Positions 34,200-43,506 of a stretch of 64,000 nucleotides of DNA are shown here, piece by piece. Each line of letters begins with the position of its first letter. Positions within the stretch are counted from its first letter, which is position 1. This DNA comes from Marinomonas lutimaris. GTDB taxonomy: Bacteria; Pseudomonadota; Gammaproteobacteria; Pseudomonadales; Marinomonadaceae. The notes under the pieces are model-generated. The model made no database searches, was not told where the DNA came from, and saw nothing but the letters and a program-made list of their open reading frames with translations. The DNA lies in assembly GCF_019426345.1 (NCBI RefSeq), contig NZ_JAHLLW010000010.1, positions 62,001-126,000 on the forward strand. The letters are read 5' to 3'. The translations under genes were made by a program, and so were the position numbers.

Positions 34200-35408
34200 A
34201 TGCAGCAATCAACCTCTACCTTAGGCTTTTCTTATATAGAAAATTTTCGCTGTCTTGCCGACAAATGTGCAGACAATTGCTGCAGCCATAACTGGCGTAT
34301 AGCCGTCAATGACGAGCAAGCGCAAAACTACCTTGATAACTATCCTTCTCTTTATAACATCATAGCCAAAGACAGCGATGGCTATCGTATTCAAAATAAT
34401 GAATCAGGCTGTATGGCTCAAGACCAAGGTCTTTGTATTATTCATCGTGATCATGGCGAATCCCTACTGTCTGATACCTGCACAGATTATCCGCGCATGT
34501 ATCGCTCACTCAGCCAGTTCTACACACGTTCAGGCACCATGAGTTGTCCTGAAATCGCTCGCAAATGCTTATTCGACGATCACCCTTTTGCACTGCAACC
34601 AACAGAACTTCCCGACAATCATAAAAATGGTACCAAGCTACAGAATCAGAACATAGCTGAATTAAGTCAAACCCTGTGGCAAGAAACCATTTCAGGCCTT
34701 ATGGAATCAACTTTAGATAAAGAAAAAAGTATCGAAGAAACCTTATCGACTTTATGGCATATGGCGACAAAATTAGAACAAAACTCGCTGACTGATTGGC
34801 CTAAAATCATCATGCAAAGCAAGCCAAAACAGCTATTATCTTCATTAAAGGACATTGCAAAAAGCGCAGAACACACCACAGATTTACTTTATATGTTACT
34901 TGAAAATCTTGACCGTCCAAGTGAAACAACCGAGCATTTACGCCAACTCGTGATCGGTGCTTTTACGATCCATTCCCACGATCTACAAAATCGTCCACGT
35001 TGCCAACTTAAGCAAGAATTCAAAGACTATTATCAAAATCATAAAAGTCAGTGGTTGCAATCCAGCTTAAAGCGATTTGTTGCAGCAGAAATAACCCGTA
35101 CAGGATTTCCTTTTATATCTCATACAAGTAACGGCAAAGACTATGGCACTTCTCTGAAAGAATGGACGACCACGCTTTGTCTTCGAACGCTAACACTACG
35201 TCTATTACTCAGTGTATGTGGAACGCATTACGCTGCCGATAGGCAAGGCAATTTACCTGATGAAAACAGCGTCATAACTTGGGTCTATAATTTCTGCCGC
35301 AAAGTAAATCACACTCAACCAGGCAATAATGAAATGGACTTACGCCAAGCGGTTTTAGATTCCCAAGGCGAACGCTTATACGACTATTTCGATTTCATGG
35401 CCATGTAA
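34200..35408 (+). CDS. fliB: FliB-family lysine N-methylase, possibly in the Hrp regulon
   Basis: 402 residues of the FliB family, whose Salmonella founder methylates flagellin lysines. The signature is a cysteine-rich N-terminus, here C18, C23, C27, C28 (FRCLADKCADNCCSHNW), C71, C79 and later cysteines in DTCTDYPRMY and MSCPEIARKC, which are proposed to bind an iron-sulfur cluster. The rest is helical and variable. It lies right after the effector gene, has AAGGA before the ATG and a probable hrp box upstream, and ends at a strong terminator. No flagellar gene lies in the window. Its substrate here could be flagellin encoded elsewhere or a secreted Hrp protein; the sequence does not decide. 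Confidence 0.85.
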   Translation: MQQSTSTLGFSYIENFRCLADKCADNCCSHNWRIAVNDEQAQNYLDNYPSLYNIIAKDSDGYRIQNNESGCMAQDQGLCIIHRDHGESLLSDTCTDYPRMYRSLSQFYTRSGTMSCPEIARKCLFDDHPFALQPTELPDNHKNGTKLQNQNIAELSQTLWQETISGLMESTLDKEKSIEETLSTLWHMATKLEQNSLTDWPKIIMQSKPKQLLSSLKDIAKSAEHTTDLLYMLLENLDRPSETTEHLRQLVIGAFTIHSHDLQNRPRCQLKQEFKDYYQNHKSQWLQSSLKRFVAAEITRTGFPFISHTSNGKDYGTSLKEWTTTLCLRTLTLRLLLSVCGTHYAADRQGNLPDENSVITWVYNFCRKVNHTQPGNNEMDLRQAVLDSQGERLYDYFDFMAM

Positions 35409-35419
35409 TCATAAATAAG

Positions 35420-35463
35420 CGATTTAGTAGGTAGTCAACGGCAACCTACTAAATCGATCTTTT
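35420..35463. terminator. Bidirectional terminator between the methylase and the phosphopantetheinyl transferase gene
   Basis: CGATTTAGTAGGT pairs with ACCTACTAAATCG over 13 bases with an 11-base loop, followed by ATCTTTT on the plus strand. The genes on both sides converge on it. Confidence 0.88.
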
Positions 35464-35471
35464 AAGAAACA

Positions 35472-36146
35472 CTATAGGAATCTAGCAACAGCCCCAGAGG
35501 TCCAGTCATCGAGTCGAATATCCGACACCAATAGATCGGCAGACCACACAGCTGTAATCACTCCCCACTCAAAAGAAAAGCTTTTCAAGCAATATTGTTT
35601 GCCCTGCCAATGTAAAGAGTAAGACTGGTCACTCAATAAACTTTGTTGGCAATTGATACGATTCAAGTCGTCTATCAAACCACTTCCACAGGCTTTTAGC
35701 AGTGCTTCTTTCGCAGTCCAAAGCTTAAAAAAACCTTTGCTTCGATCATCACATATATCAAGTTGCTGCATCTCGTCAGGATGACAGACCATCTCAATCA
35801 TTGACTCAAGATCATCCATTTGCCGAAAACACTCGATATCCACACCAACAGCACCTTTATCAGTAGATTCGACAAGGGCAACCGCAACAGAGCTGGCACT
35901 ATGGCTAAGATTAAAGGCAATGCCCTCTTTTATAAAAGGCTTGCCAGCTGGCGTCTGATGAAAATACCACTCAGATGGCTTTTTAAATGAAAAATAATGA
36001 CTCAAAACCTGCCGCTTAAAAGCATGAGCAAAGGTATATTGTCCGCGTAAATGCTCAAACCGAAAACTAGAGGCACGCTTTTTTTCAACATCATCCAATG
36101 TGTTATCTATAAAAAAAGCATTTTGACTATACGCAACCACCAACAC
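35472..36146 (-). CDS. Sfp/AcpT-type 4'-phosphopantetheinyl transferase
   Basis: Enzyme that transfers phosphopantetheine from coenzyme A to carrier-protein serines. About 224 residues. Typical motifs are present: a substrate stretch KPFIKEGIAFNLSHS, the Mg-binding GVDIE, and WTAKEALLKACGSGL. An open frame reaches an ATG at 36173, but AGGGAGGA sits 4 bases before a GTG at 36146 and falls inside the longer reading, so the GTG start is preferred. It is transcribed alone, towards the methylase. No polyketide or peptide synthetase is nearby, so the target carrier is elsewhere. Confidence 0.9.
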   Translation of the reverse strand: MLVVAYSQNAFFIDNTLDDVEKKRASSFRFEHLRGQYTFAHAFKRQVLSHYFSFKKPSEWYFHQTPAGKPFIKEGIAFNLSHSASSVAVALVESTDKGAVGVDIECFRQMDDLESMIEMVCHPDEMQQLDICDDRSKGFFKLWTAKEALLKACGSGLIDDLNRINCQQSLLSDQSYSLHWQGKQYCLKSFSFEWGVITAVWSADLLVSDIRLDDWTSGAVARFL

Positions 36147-36281
36147 TATCTCCTCCCTAAGACCCAATGCCATTTTCGAAAATTAAAACTCAACTCATGA
36201 AACACGCTAATAATAACACGCTAAGATGAGATTGATTCCTAAAAACCAAAGAAGATAACAAAAGACAGTAAAAGCTTGTGA

Positions 36282-36300
36282 TGGGACATTTTTGTCCTCA
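36282..36300. promoter_or_regulatory. Dyad upstream of the kinase gene, likely enhancer site
   Basis: GGGAC-ATTTTT-GTCCT with flanks T and CA. The same dyad with matching flanks occurs in reverse orientation at 39673. It lies about 40 bases before a sigma-54-like site at 36338, as an enhancer-binding site would. Confidence 0.65.
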
Positions 36301-36337
36301 ATATAAGCTCAAACCTAACGATTATAAGGCCTTAAAG

Positions 36338-36354
36338 TTGGCATCAATCTTTCA
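36338..36354 (+). promoter_or_regulatory. Weak sigma-54-like promoter of the kinase-regulator operon
   Basis: TTGGCAT-CAATC-TTTCA. The -24 half equals that of the phnD promoter; the -12 half has TC where GC is expected. It lies 40 bases upstream of the kinase ATG, suggesting autoregulation. Confidence 0.5.
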
Positions 36355-36393
36355 TTAGGTTATTTAATTATAAAAATAATAAGGTATACATTC

Positions 36394-38301
36394 ATGGGCA
36401 TCCCCGCGTTTTTTTGGCTTCGCAATATTGGTATTGGCGGCAGGCTATTTTTGGCTTTCGTCTTAATTTCTTCCATCACCATTGTTGCAAGCGGTTTGGC
36501 GACAAACACTTATTTACAGCTTAGTGATCGTCTTCTTCTACTAAAATATCAGGACATTCCTGGGTTAGATGCTGCGGCTCGATTAAACGATAAAAGCCGT
36601 CAAATCGTCGCGACTGCACCAATGCTCGTGACCAGTGACGCTTCCATTTCCAGAGAAAAAACCATGAACGAGCTGAGTGCCGCCATCAGTGATATGGATT
36701 CTTTAATGCGCAATCTGCCGGACTACAATCGATATTTTCTTGAGCTCATTACGCAAATCCAAAACAGCCTAACGCTCTTAAATCAAAGCGTTGAACGCCG
36801 CGAAGTCATAAGACGCGAACTGACCACACAGTCATTACTAATTTTCCCTTTATTTCAGGATCTCATTTTCCAAGTGGATCAATTGGAACGCTCAGCAGAA
36901 TTGGAACAAGTCATTAGTCGCCTGTATTACTTCTCAGGTTTAATAGAAAAAGTCAGCAATGATGCCTCTTTTAACGAACTAGATTACACCTTTTTACGAC
37001 TTGAAAAGTTAGGCTCAGAGATTGCTCAATACCTTACTCTGTTGCCACAGGTGCCAATACCATTACGCCAATCCTTGCTCGATTTACTCACCATGAGTTC
37101 TCGACAAGGCGAACTATTCCAACTCAAAAATGAAGAGCTAGACTTGCTCTACCAACAAAGTTTTCTTTTAGAAAATAGCCAGCAACATATTCAACAATTA
37201 GCAGCGCAAATCAATCAATATACCAATTATACCAATACCAGTATTCGTGGCTCCCTTGAAGGTGCCATCAAATCCATCAACAACAGCATTCGTAATATTC
37301 TATTGCTGTCTCTTATAAGCCTAAGTGTTGCTTGTGCTATTTCTTGGTTTTACGTACGTCGCAATGTATTACAACGCATCATCGAACTACAAAGAAACAT
37401 GCGCGCCATTGCTAGCTCTCAGTTGGATACCAAAATACGCATTGTCGGACATGACGAAGTCTCCAGCATGGCCAGAGACCTACAATACTTCCAGCAAACG
37501 GCTATAGAAGTAGAGAAAACCAATCAAACTCTCGCCGCTGAAATAGAAGAAAGAGTCGCCGCTGAAGCACAATTAAAAGCCGCGCAAAACGAATTAGTAC
37601 AAGCTGGAAAACTCGCAGCCTTAGGTCAGCTTGGTGTAGGCATCACCCACGAAATAAATCAACCGTTAACCGCTATTGCCAGTCATTTGCACACAGCAGG
37701 GCGACATATGGAAAAAGGCCAAGTAGACAAAGCGCAAAATAGCTTAGATAAAATAGGTCTGTTACTCACGAAGATCACGCGAATTACCAAACACCTCAAA
37801 GCCTTCGCTCGCGTTGCAGGTACTGAATTGACTCCCGTCTGTTTAGATACTGTCATCCAAGATGCTATCGAACTCATGTCGAGTCAGATCATAGAACAAC
37901 ATTGCACATTAGATTATCAAGCAAACTCAGCATCACTCTATGTTCTTGCCGAACCAATCAGGTTAGAACAAGTCATGGTGAATCTGATTAGCAATGCCGT
38001 TGATGCCTTATCCAGTGCGCCAGTAAAACAGCTGTCCATCAAGGTCTATGAGCAAGACGACAGGATAATGATTGACGTAAAAGACACTGGAATTGGTATT
38101 GAGGAAAGTCAGTTAGAACAAATTTTCGATCCATTTTTTACTCAAAAAGAAGTAGGTCAAGGACTCGGTCTGGGCTTATCTATTAGTTACAACATAATTC
38201 AAGATTTTGGCGGTCAAATTAGAGTGTCATCAACACCAGAAGCAGGCAGCCGCTTTACCTTAGAATTAAAAAAGGCAGAAAAAAAATGCTTAACACAATA
38301 A
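36394..38301 (+). CDS. Membrane sensor histidine kinase with TorS-like input domain
   Basis: 635 residues. A first membrane helix (about 16-36), a helical periplasmic sensor of about 260 residues resembling TorS/PgtB-type inputs, and a second helix (about 298-318) precede a HAMP domain. A coiled linker and DctB-like kinase domain follow with the phospho-acceptor H419 (GKLAALGQLGVGITHEINQPL) and ATP-binding DTGIGIEESQLEQIFDPFFTQK and GLGLGLSIS. It overlaps the regulator gene by 16 bases. Given the transporter downstream it probably senses, directly or via PhnD, a phosphonate or phosphate-type ligand; that is inference from context. Confidence 0.9.
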   Translation: MGIPAFFWLRNIGIGGRLFLAFVLISSITIVASGLATNTYLQLSDRLLLLKYQDIPGLDAAARLNDKSRQIVATAPMLVTSDASISREKTMNELSAAISDMDSLMRNLPDYNRYFLELITQIQNSLTLLNQSVERREVIRRELTTQSLLIFPLFQDLIFQVDQLERSAELEQVISRLYYFSGLIEKVSNDASFNELDYTFLRLEKLGSEIAQYLTLLPQVPIPLRQSLLDLLTMSSRQGELFQLKNEELDLLYQQSFLLENSQQHIQQLAAQINQYTNYTNTSIRGSLEGAIKSINNSIRNILLLSLISLSVACAISWFYVRRNVLQRIIELQRNMRAIASSQLDTKIRIVGHDEVSSMARDLQYFQQTAIEVEKTNQTLAAEIEERVAAEAQLKAAQNELVQAGKLAALGQLGVGITHEINQPLTAIASHLHTAGRHMEKGQVDKAQNSLDKIGLLLTKITRITKHLKAFARVAGTELTPVCLDTVIQDAIELMSSQIIEQHCTLDYQANSASLYVLAEPIRLEQVMVNLISNAVDALSSAPVKQLSIKVYEQDDRIMIDVKDTGIGIEESQLEQIFDPFFTQKEVGQGLGLGLSISYNIIQDFGGQIRVSSTPEAGSRFTLELKKAEKKCLTQ

Positions 38302-39653
38302 AAATAATCATTATCGACGACGATCAAACCATCATTGAAGCATTAACCGAAATGCTAGAGCTTGAAGGTTTTCAAATAGAAAGCCATAGCAGAGCCGACA
38401 AAGCCATCGCATTGCTCGATAGAAATAGCGCAGCGGTAATACTGAGTGATGTCAGAATGCCCAAAATGGACGGCATGAATTTACTGGCGCGCCTACAACA
38501 ACTAGATCATGAATTACCCGTCCTACTAATGAGCGGCCATGGCGATATACCTATGGCCATCGAAGCGATGAAAGAAGGCGCATATGACTTTCTTGAAAAG
38601 CCCTTGCAGCCAGCCCAATTGATCAGCCAGCTACAACGTGCCGCAGAAAAAAGACAGCTGGTTTTAGAAAACCGAAAACTAAAACAAAACCTCGCTCAAC
38701 AAACAGGTTTAGAAGCCTTTATCATTGGCGAATCGGCTGCCATTAAGAACATTCGCCAGCACATATCCTCCCTAGCACAAGCCAATGTCGACACCATTAT
38801 TTATGGCGAAACTGGCAGTGGCAAAGATGTGGTTGCCAGAGCATTGCATCAATTTAGCCTGCGTAACAAAGGCCGATTCATTGCCATTAACTGTGGCGGC
38901 ATCAGCGAAAGCTTGATTGAGAGTGAGCTTTTTGGCCATGAAGCTGGCTCCTTTACCGGCGCTAATAAACGCCATATCGGCAAGATTGAGGCGGCCAATG
39001 GCGGAACACTATTTTTGGATGAAATAGAAACCATGCCACTGCCGGTACAAATTAAATTACTACGCGTACTACAAGAACGCACCATTGAGCGAGTCGGCAG
39101 CACCATGCCCATTCCCGTCGAGCTCACGGTTATCGCTGCTAGCAAAGACAATCTTGCCCAACTGGGCGATGAAGGAAAGTTTCGTAAAGACTTATTTTAC
39201 CGACTCAACGTTGCCAGTCTCACCATTCCACCACTCAGAGATCGACCAGAAGATATTCTGCCGCTATTCCATCACTACGCACGAAAGGCCGCCGAGCACT
39301 TCTCTAGAGAGTTACCCAGCATCACACCTTCGTATTTAGATTATTTGATCCAGCATCAATGGCCAGGCAATGTTCGAGAGCTGAAAAATTCAGCTGACCG
39401 ATTTGTGCTTGGCATTAGCGAAAACTCTCTCGCATCAATTAAGCGCGAAGACGACATAAATGGAAGTTATGAAGAGCGCATGGATCAATTCGAACGCCAC
39501 ATTATTGAAGAAGGACTAAGAGCCACCAACGGCCTATTAAATGAAGCCGCTGAACTATTGGATATGTCACGCAAGACTCTCTACCGAAAAATGAAGAAAC
39601 ACCAACTAGACAAACAGCAATTCAAAGCACCAGAAGACGAAGGACAAGAATGA
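38286..39653 (+). CDS. NtrC-family sigma-54 activator response regulator
   Basis: 455 residues with three domains. The receiver (about 5-120) has phospho-acceptor D55 in LSDVRMPKMDG. The AAA+ domain (about 145-375) has Walker A GETGSGKD, the sigma-54 contact loop reading GSFTGA (usual GAFTGA) and GGTLFLDEIE. A Fis-type helix-turn-helix at the end has LLNEAAELLDMSRKTLYRKMKKH. It partners the preceding kinase and is expected to bind the shared dyads at 36282 and 39673 and activate the sigma-54 promoter of phnD. DctD and PgtA are relatives. Confidence 0.93.
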   Translation: MLNTIKIIIIDDDQTIIEALTEMLELEGFQIESHSRADKAIALLDRNSAAVILSDVRMPKMDGMNLLARLQQLDHELPVLLMSGHGDIPMAIEAMKEGAYDFLEKPLQPAQLISQLQRAAEKRQLVLENRKLKQNLAQQTGLEAFIIGESAAIKNIRQHISSLAQANVDTIIYGETGSGKDVVARALHQFSLRNKGRFIAINCGGISESLIESELFGHEAGSFTGANKRHIGKIEAANGGTLFLDEIETMPLPVQIKLLRVLQERTIERVGSTMPIPVELTVIAASKDNLAQLGDEGKFRKDLFYRLNVASLTIPPLRDRPEDILPLFHHYARKAAEHFSRELPSITPSYLDYLIQHQWPGNVRELKNSADRFVLGISENSLASIKREDDINGSYEERMDQFERHIIEEGLRATNGLLNEAAELLDMSRKTLYRKMKKHQLDKQQFKAPEDEGQE

Positions 39654-39672
39654 CCCATTTCCTATTTCCACA

Positions 39673-39690
39673 TGAGACTAAAACGTCCCA
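39673..39690. promoter_or_regulatory. Dyad upstream of phnD, likely enhancer site
   Basis: Read on the minus strand: GGGAC-GTTTTA-GTCTC with flanks T and A, matching the dyad at 36282. It lies about 65 bases before the -24 element of the phnD promoter. Confidence 0.7.
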
Positions 39691-39752
39691 AAAAATATGA
39701 TCACTTTATAAATAAAAACATTAAGCATCTGTTTTTAAAAGATTTATTACTA

Positions 39753-39769
39753 TTGGCATCCGACTTGCT
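39753..39769 (+). promoter_or_regulatory. Sigma-54 promoter of the phnDCE operon
   Basis: TTGGCAT-CCGAC-TTGCT, with GG at 39755-39756, exactly 10 bases, then GC at 39767-39768, matching the -24/-12 consensus. It lies 104 bases before the phnD ATG. A 9-base-pair hairpin (AGTCAATCC at 39777, GGATTGACT at 39798) sits in the leader. Confidence 0.88.
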
Positions 39770-39872
39770 CTACATCAGTCAATCCTTCTTACGTGTGGGA
39801 TTGACTCATCTCGGACAACGGACTCTCCCGACCGGTGATAACAATAAAAAATACATCTCGAGGAAAATAATA

Positions 39873-40916
39873 ATGCCTATTAAATTATTAACAGGTTTAG
39901 TGCTCTCAAGTTCATTGCTATTAGGTGCCAGCACCGCCCTAGCTGATGACTGCAGCTACCGTGGCGTTCTAGACGATAAGTTCTGTGACGAAAACTACGA
40001 CCTTGTTGCCGACCTACCAAAAGATTCAAGCCAATGGCGAGATCCAAGCACCTTAGTATTCACCTACACTCCTGTGGAAGATCCTGCGGTTTATAAAGAC
40101 GCATTCAGTGATTTTCAAAAATATCTCAGTGAAGTGACTGGCAAAAAAGTGGTGTATTACACAGTTCACTCTAATGCGGCAGAAGTCGAAGCTTTGCGTT
40201 CTGGCCGATTGCACATTGCTGGCTTCTCTACTGGCCCAACTGGCTACGCTGTTAACCTCGGTGGTTTGGTTCCAATCGCCGTAAAAGGCACAGAGGAAGC
40301 GTTTCAAGGTTACAACCTCATCACCATCGTTCGCAAAGACAGCAGCATTACCAAAATGGCTGACTTAAAAGGCAAAGTGGTTGCTCATACATCTGCGTCA
40401 TCAAACTCAGGCAACTTAGCGCCTCGCGCTATTTTCCCAGCATTGGGGTTAACGCCTGATAAAGACTATGAAGTGAAATACTCAGGTAAGCACGATCAAT
40501 CGGTTATGGGTGTTCTATCTGGCGATTATGATGCTGCACCTGTTGCCTCAGATGTTTTCAAACGCATGGTTGATGCGAAACGCGTGAGCAAAGATGATTT
40601 CCGTATCATTTATACCAGCCCTCGCTTCCCAACTTCATCCTTTGGCTACGCTTATGATCTCAATCCTGAGTTGGTTGAAAAGATCAAAAAAGCCTTTTTC
40701 ACTTTCCGCTTTCCACCAGAAATGCAAAAGACTTTCGGTGGCGCTGATCGCTTCTTCCCAATCACTTACAAAGAAGATTGGCAAGTTATCCGCGATATCG
40801 CTCACTCATCTGGTACCGCTTACACCAAAGCTGGACTTAAACAGCTAGCGGAAGCAGATGCTGCTAAAGCGGCTGCAGACAAGCGAAAAAAAGAAGCCGC
40901 CAGTAAAAGCCAATAA
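39873..40916 (+). CDS. phnD: PhnD-type phosphonate ABC transporter binding protein
   Basis: Periplasmic binding protein of the PhnD/PtxB family, 347 residues. A signal peptide covers about 1-24 (LVLSSSLLLGASTALA). The core carries VFTYTPVEDPAVYKDAFSDF, the anion-binding-type TGPTGYAV and ASSNSGNLAPR. The C-terminus ends in an unusual Lys/Ala helix (AAKAAADKRKKEAASK). A longer open frame reaches 39672, but it would include the sigma-54 promoter; GAGGAAA precedes the ATG at 39873. It heads the transporter operon. Substrate may be a phosphonate, phosphite or phosphate ester. Confidence 0.92.
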   Translation: MPIKLLTGLVLSSSLLLGASTALADDCSYRGVLDDKFCDENYDLVADLPKDSSQWRDPSTLVFTYTPVEDPAVYKDAFSDFQKYLSEVTGKKVVYYTVHSNAAEVEALRSGRLHIAGFSTGPTGYAVNLGGLVPIAVKGTEEAFQGYNLITIVRKDSSITKMADLKGKVVAHTSASSNSGNLAPRAIFPALGLTPDKDYEVKYSGKHDQSVMGVLSGDYDAAPVASDVFKRMVDAKRVSKDDFRIIYTSPRFPTSSFGYAYDLNPELVEKIKKAFFTFRFPPEMQKTFGGADRFFPITYKEDWQVIRDIAHSSGTAYTKAGLKQLAEADAAKAAADKRKKEAASKSQ

Positions 40917-40967
40917 TCGATTATCCCTAATCGTTTAATCCATTTAAAAAGACGTATTTTAAAAAGA

Positions 40968-40995
40968 CCAACAGCCTGATCCATCAGGTTGTTGG
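40968..40995 (+). terminator. Hairpin between phnD and phnC
   Basis: CCAACAGCCTGA pairs with TCAGGTTGTTGG (one wobble) over a TCCA loop. Such intercistronic hairpins usually raise the level of the binding-protein message relative to the rest of the operon. Confidence 0.6.
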
Positions 40996-41020
40996 ACCTC
41001 TTCGCCTGTAGGAAATCATC

Positions 41021-41806
41021 ATGTCTGTCACTCAAAACACAGCTGAGCGTTCAAACTTTCTAGAAATTCGAAACTTAAAAAAAGAATACACAGCAGGAAA
41101 TCCCATTTTAAAAGGGATAGATATTAACATCACAGAACCCGGTATCGTCGCCATCATAGGGCCTTCTGGAACGGGTAAAAGCACATTACTGCGTTGTATC
41201 AACCGTTTAATTGATCCTACGGATGGGCAAATTTTATTTGATGATGCTGACCTTTGCTTAGCCAAAGGCGCTCAATTGCGCAAGCTACGCCGCCAAGTGG
41301 GCATGGTGTTCCAAGAATACAACCTTGTTGAACGCTTAACCGTTATTGAAAACGTCTTAACAGGCCGTCTAGGTTACATGTCTGCATGGCAAGCTTGGCG
41401 CAGAAAGTTCAGCCAAGAAGACATTAATACTGCATTTGAATTATTAGACGCTGTGGGCTTAACCGAACATGCAAAAAAACGCGCCGATAGCCTTTCTGGT
41501 GGCCAACGCCAGCGTGTGGGCATCGCTAGAGCCGTGATGCAAAACCCACGTATTCTATTGGCTGACGAACCAACCTCTTCTCTCGACCCAAAAACTGCCG
41601 TGGAAATCATGGAGCTACTTGAACGCTTCTCTGCAGAAAAGAACATTCCAGCCTTGGTCAATATTCATGACGTAAAACTGGCCAGTCGTTTTGCCAAACG
41701 TATGATCGGCATGAGCAATGGCATTGTGGTTTACGACGGTCCACCAGAAGGCATTACCGACGAGCACCTAAAACAAATTTATGGAGGTGAATCATGGCTG
41801 GTATAA
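41021..41806 (+). CDS. phnC: PhnC-type phosphonate ABC transporter ATPase
   Basis: ABC ATPase, 261 residues. Walker [10 protein letters not shown] near 43-51, the Q-loop [15 protein letters not shown] typical of PhnC, signature [15 protein letters not shown], and Walker [13 protein letters not shown] are all intact. AGGAAA precedes the ATG. It overlaps the first permease gene by 13 bases. Confidence 0.95.
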   Translation: MSVTQNTAERSNFLEIRNLKKEYTAGNPILKGIDINITEPGIVAIIGPSGTGKSTLLRCINRLIDPTDGQILFDDADLCLAKGAQLRKLRRQVGMVFQEYNLVERLTVIENVLTGRLGYMSAWQAWRRKFSQEDINTAFELLDAVGLTEHAKKRADSLSGGQRQRVGIARAVMQNPRILLADEPTSSLDPKTAVEIMELLERFSAEKNIPALVNIHDVKLASRFAKRMIGMSNGIVVYDGPPEGITDEHLKQIYGGESWLV

Positions 41807-42588
41807 ATTCTTCACAAAACAGAGAAAATCCATTCAAGCAGAACTGGTTTGTTACTGCAATTTGGCTGCTAGTCATCTGTTATGTGGTTTATTCTTTTAA
41901 TGCGATGGGTCTAAGTTGGGAACGTTTTAACGAAGGCTTAGGCCACGCCAGTAACCTACTAGGTCGCATGGTTCCGCCTAACTTTAGTCGCTGGTCTTTG
42001 CTAATGAGCGGACTGATTGAAAGCCTTGAAATTGCCGTTATTTCAAGTATTTGCGGAATTTTTATTTCATTGTTTCTAGGGTTATTTGCTGCTCGTAATA
42101 TGATGCCAAGCTGGATCAGTACACCAGTGAGAACACTTATCGCACTTTGCCGTACTTTTCACCCTGTGATCATTGCGATCTTGTTTGTTAAGAGTGTGGG
42201 ATTTGGCGCTTTGGCAGGGATTTTAACTCTGGTTGTTGCATCGGTTGGCTTTATCGCCAAACTCTTTGCTGAAGCCATAGAAGAAATTTCTCTTAAGCAA
42301 GTCGAAGCAATCCGCGCCACTGGCGCTGGCTTTACTAGCATCATTTTATTTTCCGTTATGCCACAGGTGTTTTCTCGCTTTATTGGCTTCTCCACATATC
42401 AGCTCGACTCTAACTTGCGTAACTCCACCATGGTGGGGATTGTCGGCGCGGGTGGTTTAGGTGGCACACTTTTCTCTGCGTTCCAACGCTTTGATTACGA
42501 CTTTGTCGCGGCCATTCTGATCATCATTATCGCTCTAATTATGTTTGGCGAGTTTCTATCCAACATCGTTCGAAGCATTTTTCGCTAG
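41794..42588 (+). CDS. phnE: PhnE-type phosphonate ABC permease, first subunit
   Basis: 264-residue inner-membrane permease with about six helices. The ATPase-contact loop is [20 protein letters not shown], and the ending carries [20 protein letters not shown], characteristic of PhnE. It overlaps phnC, and the second permease follows after 22 bases. Confidence 0.93.
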   Translation: MAGINSSQNRENPFKQNWFVTAIWLLVICYVVYSFNAMGLSWERFNEGLGHASNLLGRMVPPNFSRWSLLMSGLIESLEIAVISSICGIFISLFLGLFAARNMMPSWISTPVRTLIALCRTFHPVIIAILFVKSVGFGALAGILTLVVASVGFIAKLFAEAIEEISLKQVEAIRATGAGFTSIILFSVMPQVFSRFIGFSTYQLDSNLRNSTMVGIVGAGGLGGTLFSAFQRFDYDFVAAILIIIIALIMFGEFLSNIVRSIFR

Positions 42589-42610
42589 TTTGACCTAGGA
42601 GCCTATTTTT

Positions 42611-43408
42611 ATGAACACAATAGATCATCACTGGCAGCGTTTTACGCTAAAACAAAAACTATCTCGTTATGCAGTTTACCTTGTTCTTGTTATAGCATTT
42701 GTGCAATCCATTCAATCTGTCGAAGTCATCCCTGAGTTCTTGCTGGATGCGCCAGAGCAAATGGCAGATATGTTTTCCCGTATGTGGCCCATTGATTTCG
42801 CGTACTATCCTGTTGCCGTACACGACGCTATGGTTGAGACATTAAACATCGCTACATTAGGTACGCTCATTACATTAATTTTTGCGATTCCGTTAGCATT
42901 AATGAATGCCAGCAACATTGTTAATTCAGCTTGGTGTCATTGGATATCTCGATTTTTCCTAGTGTCTTCTCGCTCGGTAAACTCACTGGTTTGGGCATTA
43001 CTTTTTGTCTCCATTTTTGGCCCAGGCGTGATCGCTGGTGTCTTAGCAATTGCCTTCCGCTCTATCGGCTTTGTCGGAAAGCTACTTGGGGAGGCGATTG
43101 AAGAAGTGAATATGGGTTCTATTGAAGCACTAAAAGCCACTGGCGCATCTTGGATGTCTATTTTGCTGAAAGGCTATTGGCCTCAGGTACTACCTGCTTT
43201 CTTTAGTATCGTATTGTTTCGTTGGGACATTAATGTCCGAGAATCTGCTGTGCTAGGTTTGGTAGGAGCTGGCGGTATCGGCGTAGTGCTTGATGATTCG
43301 ATGAATCTATTCCAATGGGATCGGGTTGCTATGTCTTTATTGGCTATTTTTGTCATCGTTATATTGGCAGAAATTGTCGTAGTGAATATTCGTAAACGCT
43401 TAATCTAA
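42611..43408 (+). CDS. phnE: PhnE-type phosphonate ABC permease, second subunit
   Basis: 265 residues, paralogous to the preceding permease, with loop EAIEEVNMGSIEALKATGAS and ending ESAVLGLVGAGGIGVVLDDSM. The two probably form a heterodimeric channel, as in other PhnDCE1E2 systems. It is last in the operon; a strong bidirectional terminator follows. Confidence 0.93.
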   Translation: MNTIDHHWQRFTLKQKLSRYAVYLVLVIAFVQSIQSVEVIPEFLLDAPEQMADMFSRMWPIDFAYYPVAVHDAMVETLNIATLGTLITLIFAIPLALMNASNIVNSAWCHWISRFFLVSSRSVNSLVWALLFVSIFGPGVIAGVLAIAFRSIGFVGKLLGEAIEEVNMGSIEALKATGASWMSILLKGYWPQVLPAFFSIVLFRWDINVRESAVLGLVGAGGIGVVLDDSMNLFQWDRVAMSLLAIFVIVILAEIVVVNIRKRLI

Positions 43409-43450
43409 ACTCACTACCTAGTATCGCTATTTGATCTAAGTATTTCATCA

Positions 43451-43482
43451 TAAAGAAGGAGCCGAAATTGGCTCCTTCTTTA
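43451..43482. terminator. Bidirectional terminator between phnE and the RND pump gene
   Basis: TAAAGAAGGAGCC pairs with GGCTCCTTCTTTA, 13 bases perfect, with a 6-base loop; T-rich on both strands. The flanking genes converge. Confidence 0.93.
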
Positions 43483-43506
43483 TTCGTCTTATCTCACTTT
43501 AATAAA

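Noticed and set aside
39672..39872. Longer N-terminus for PhnD starting at 39672
   Set aside because: It would cover the sigma-54 promoter and bury the signal peptide; the ATG at 39873 has a good ribosome site.
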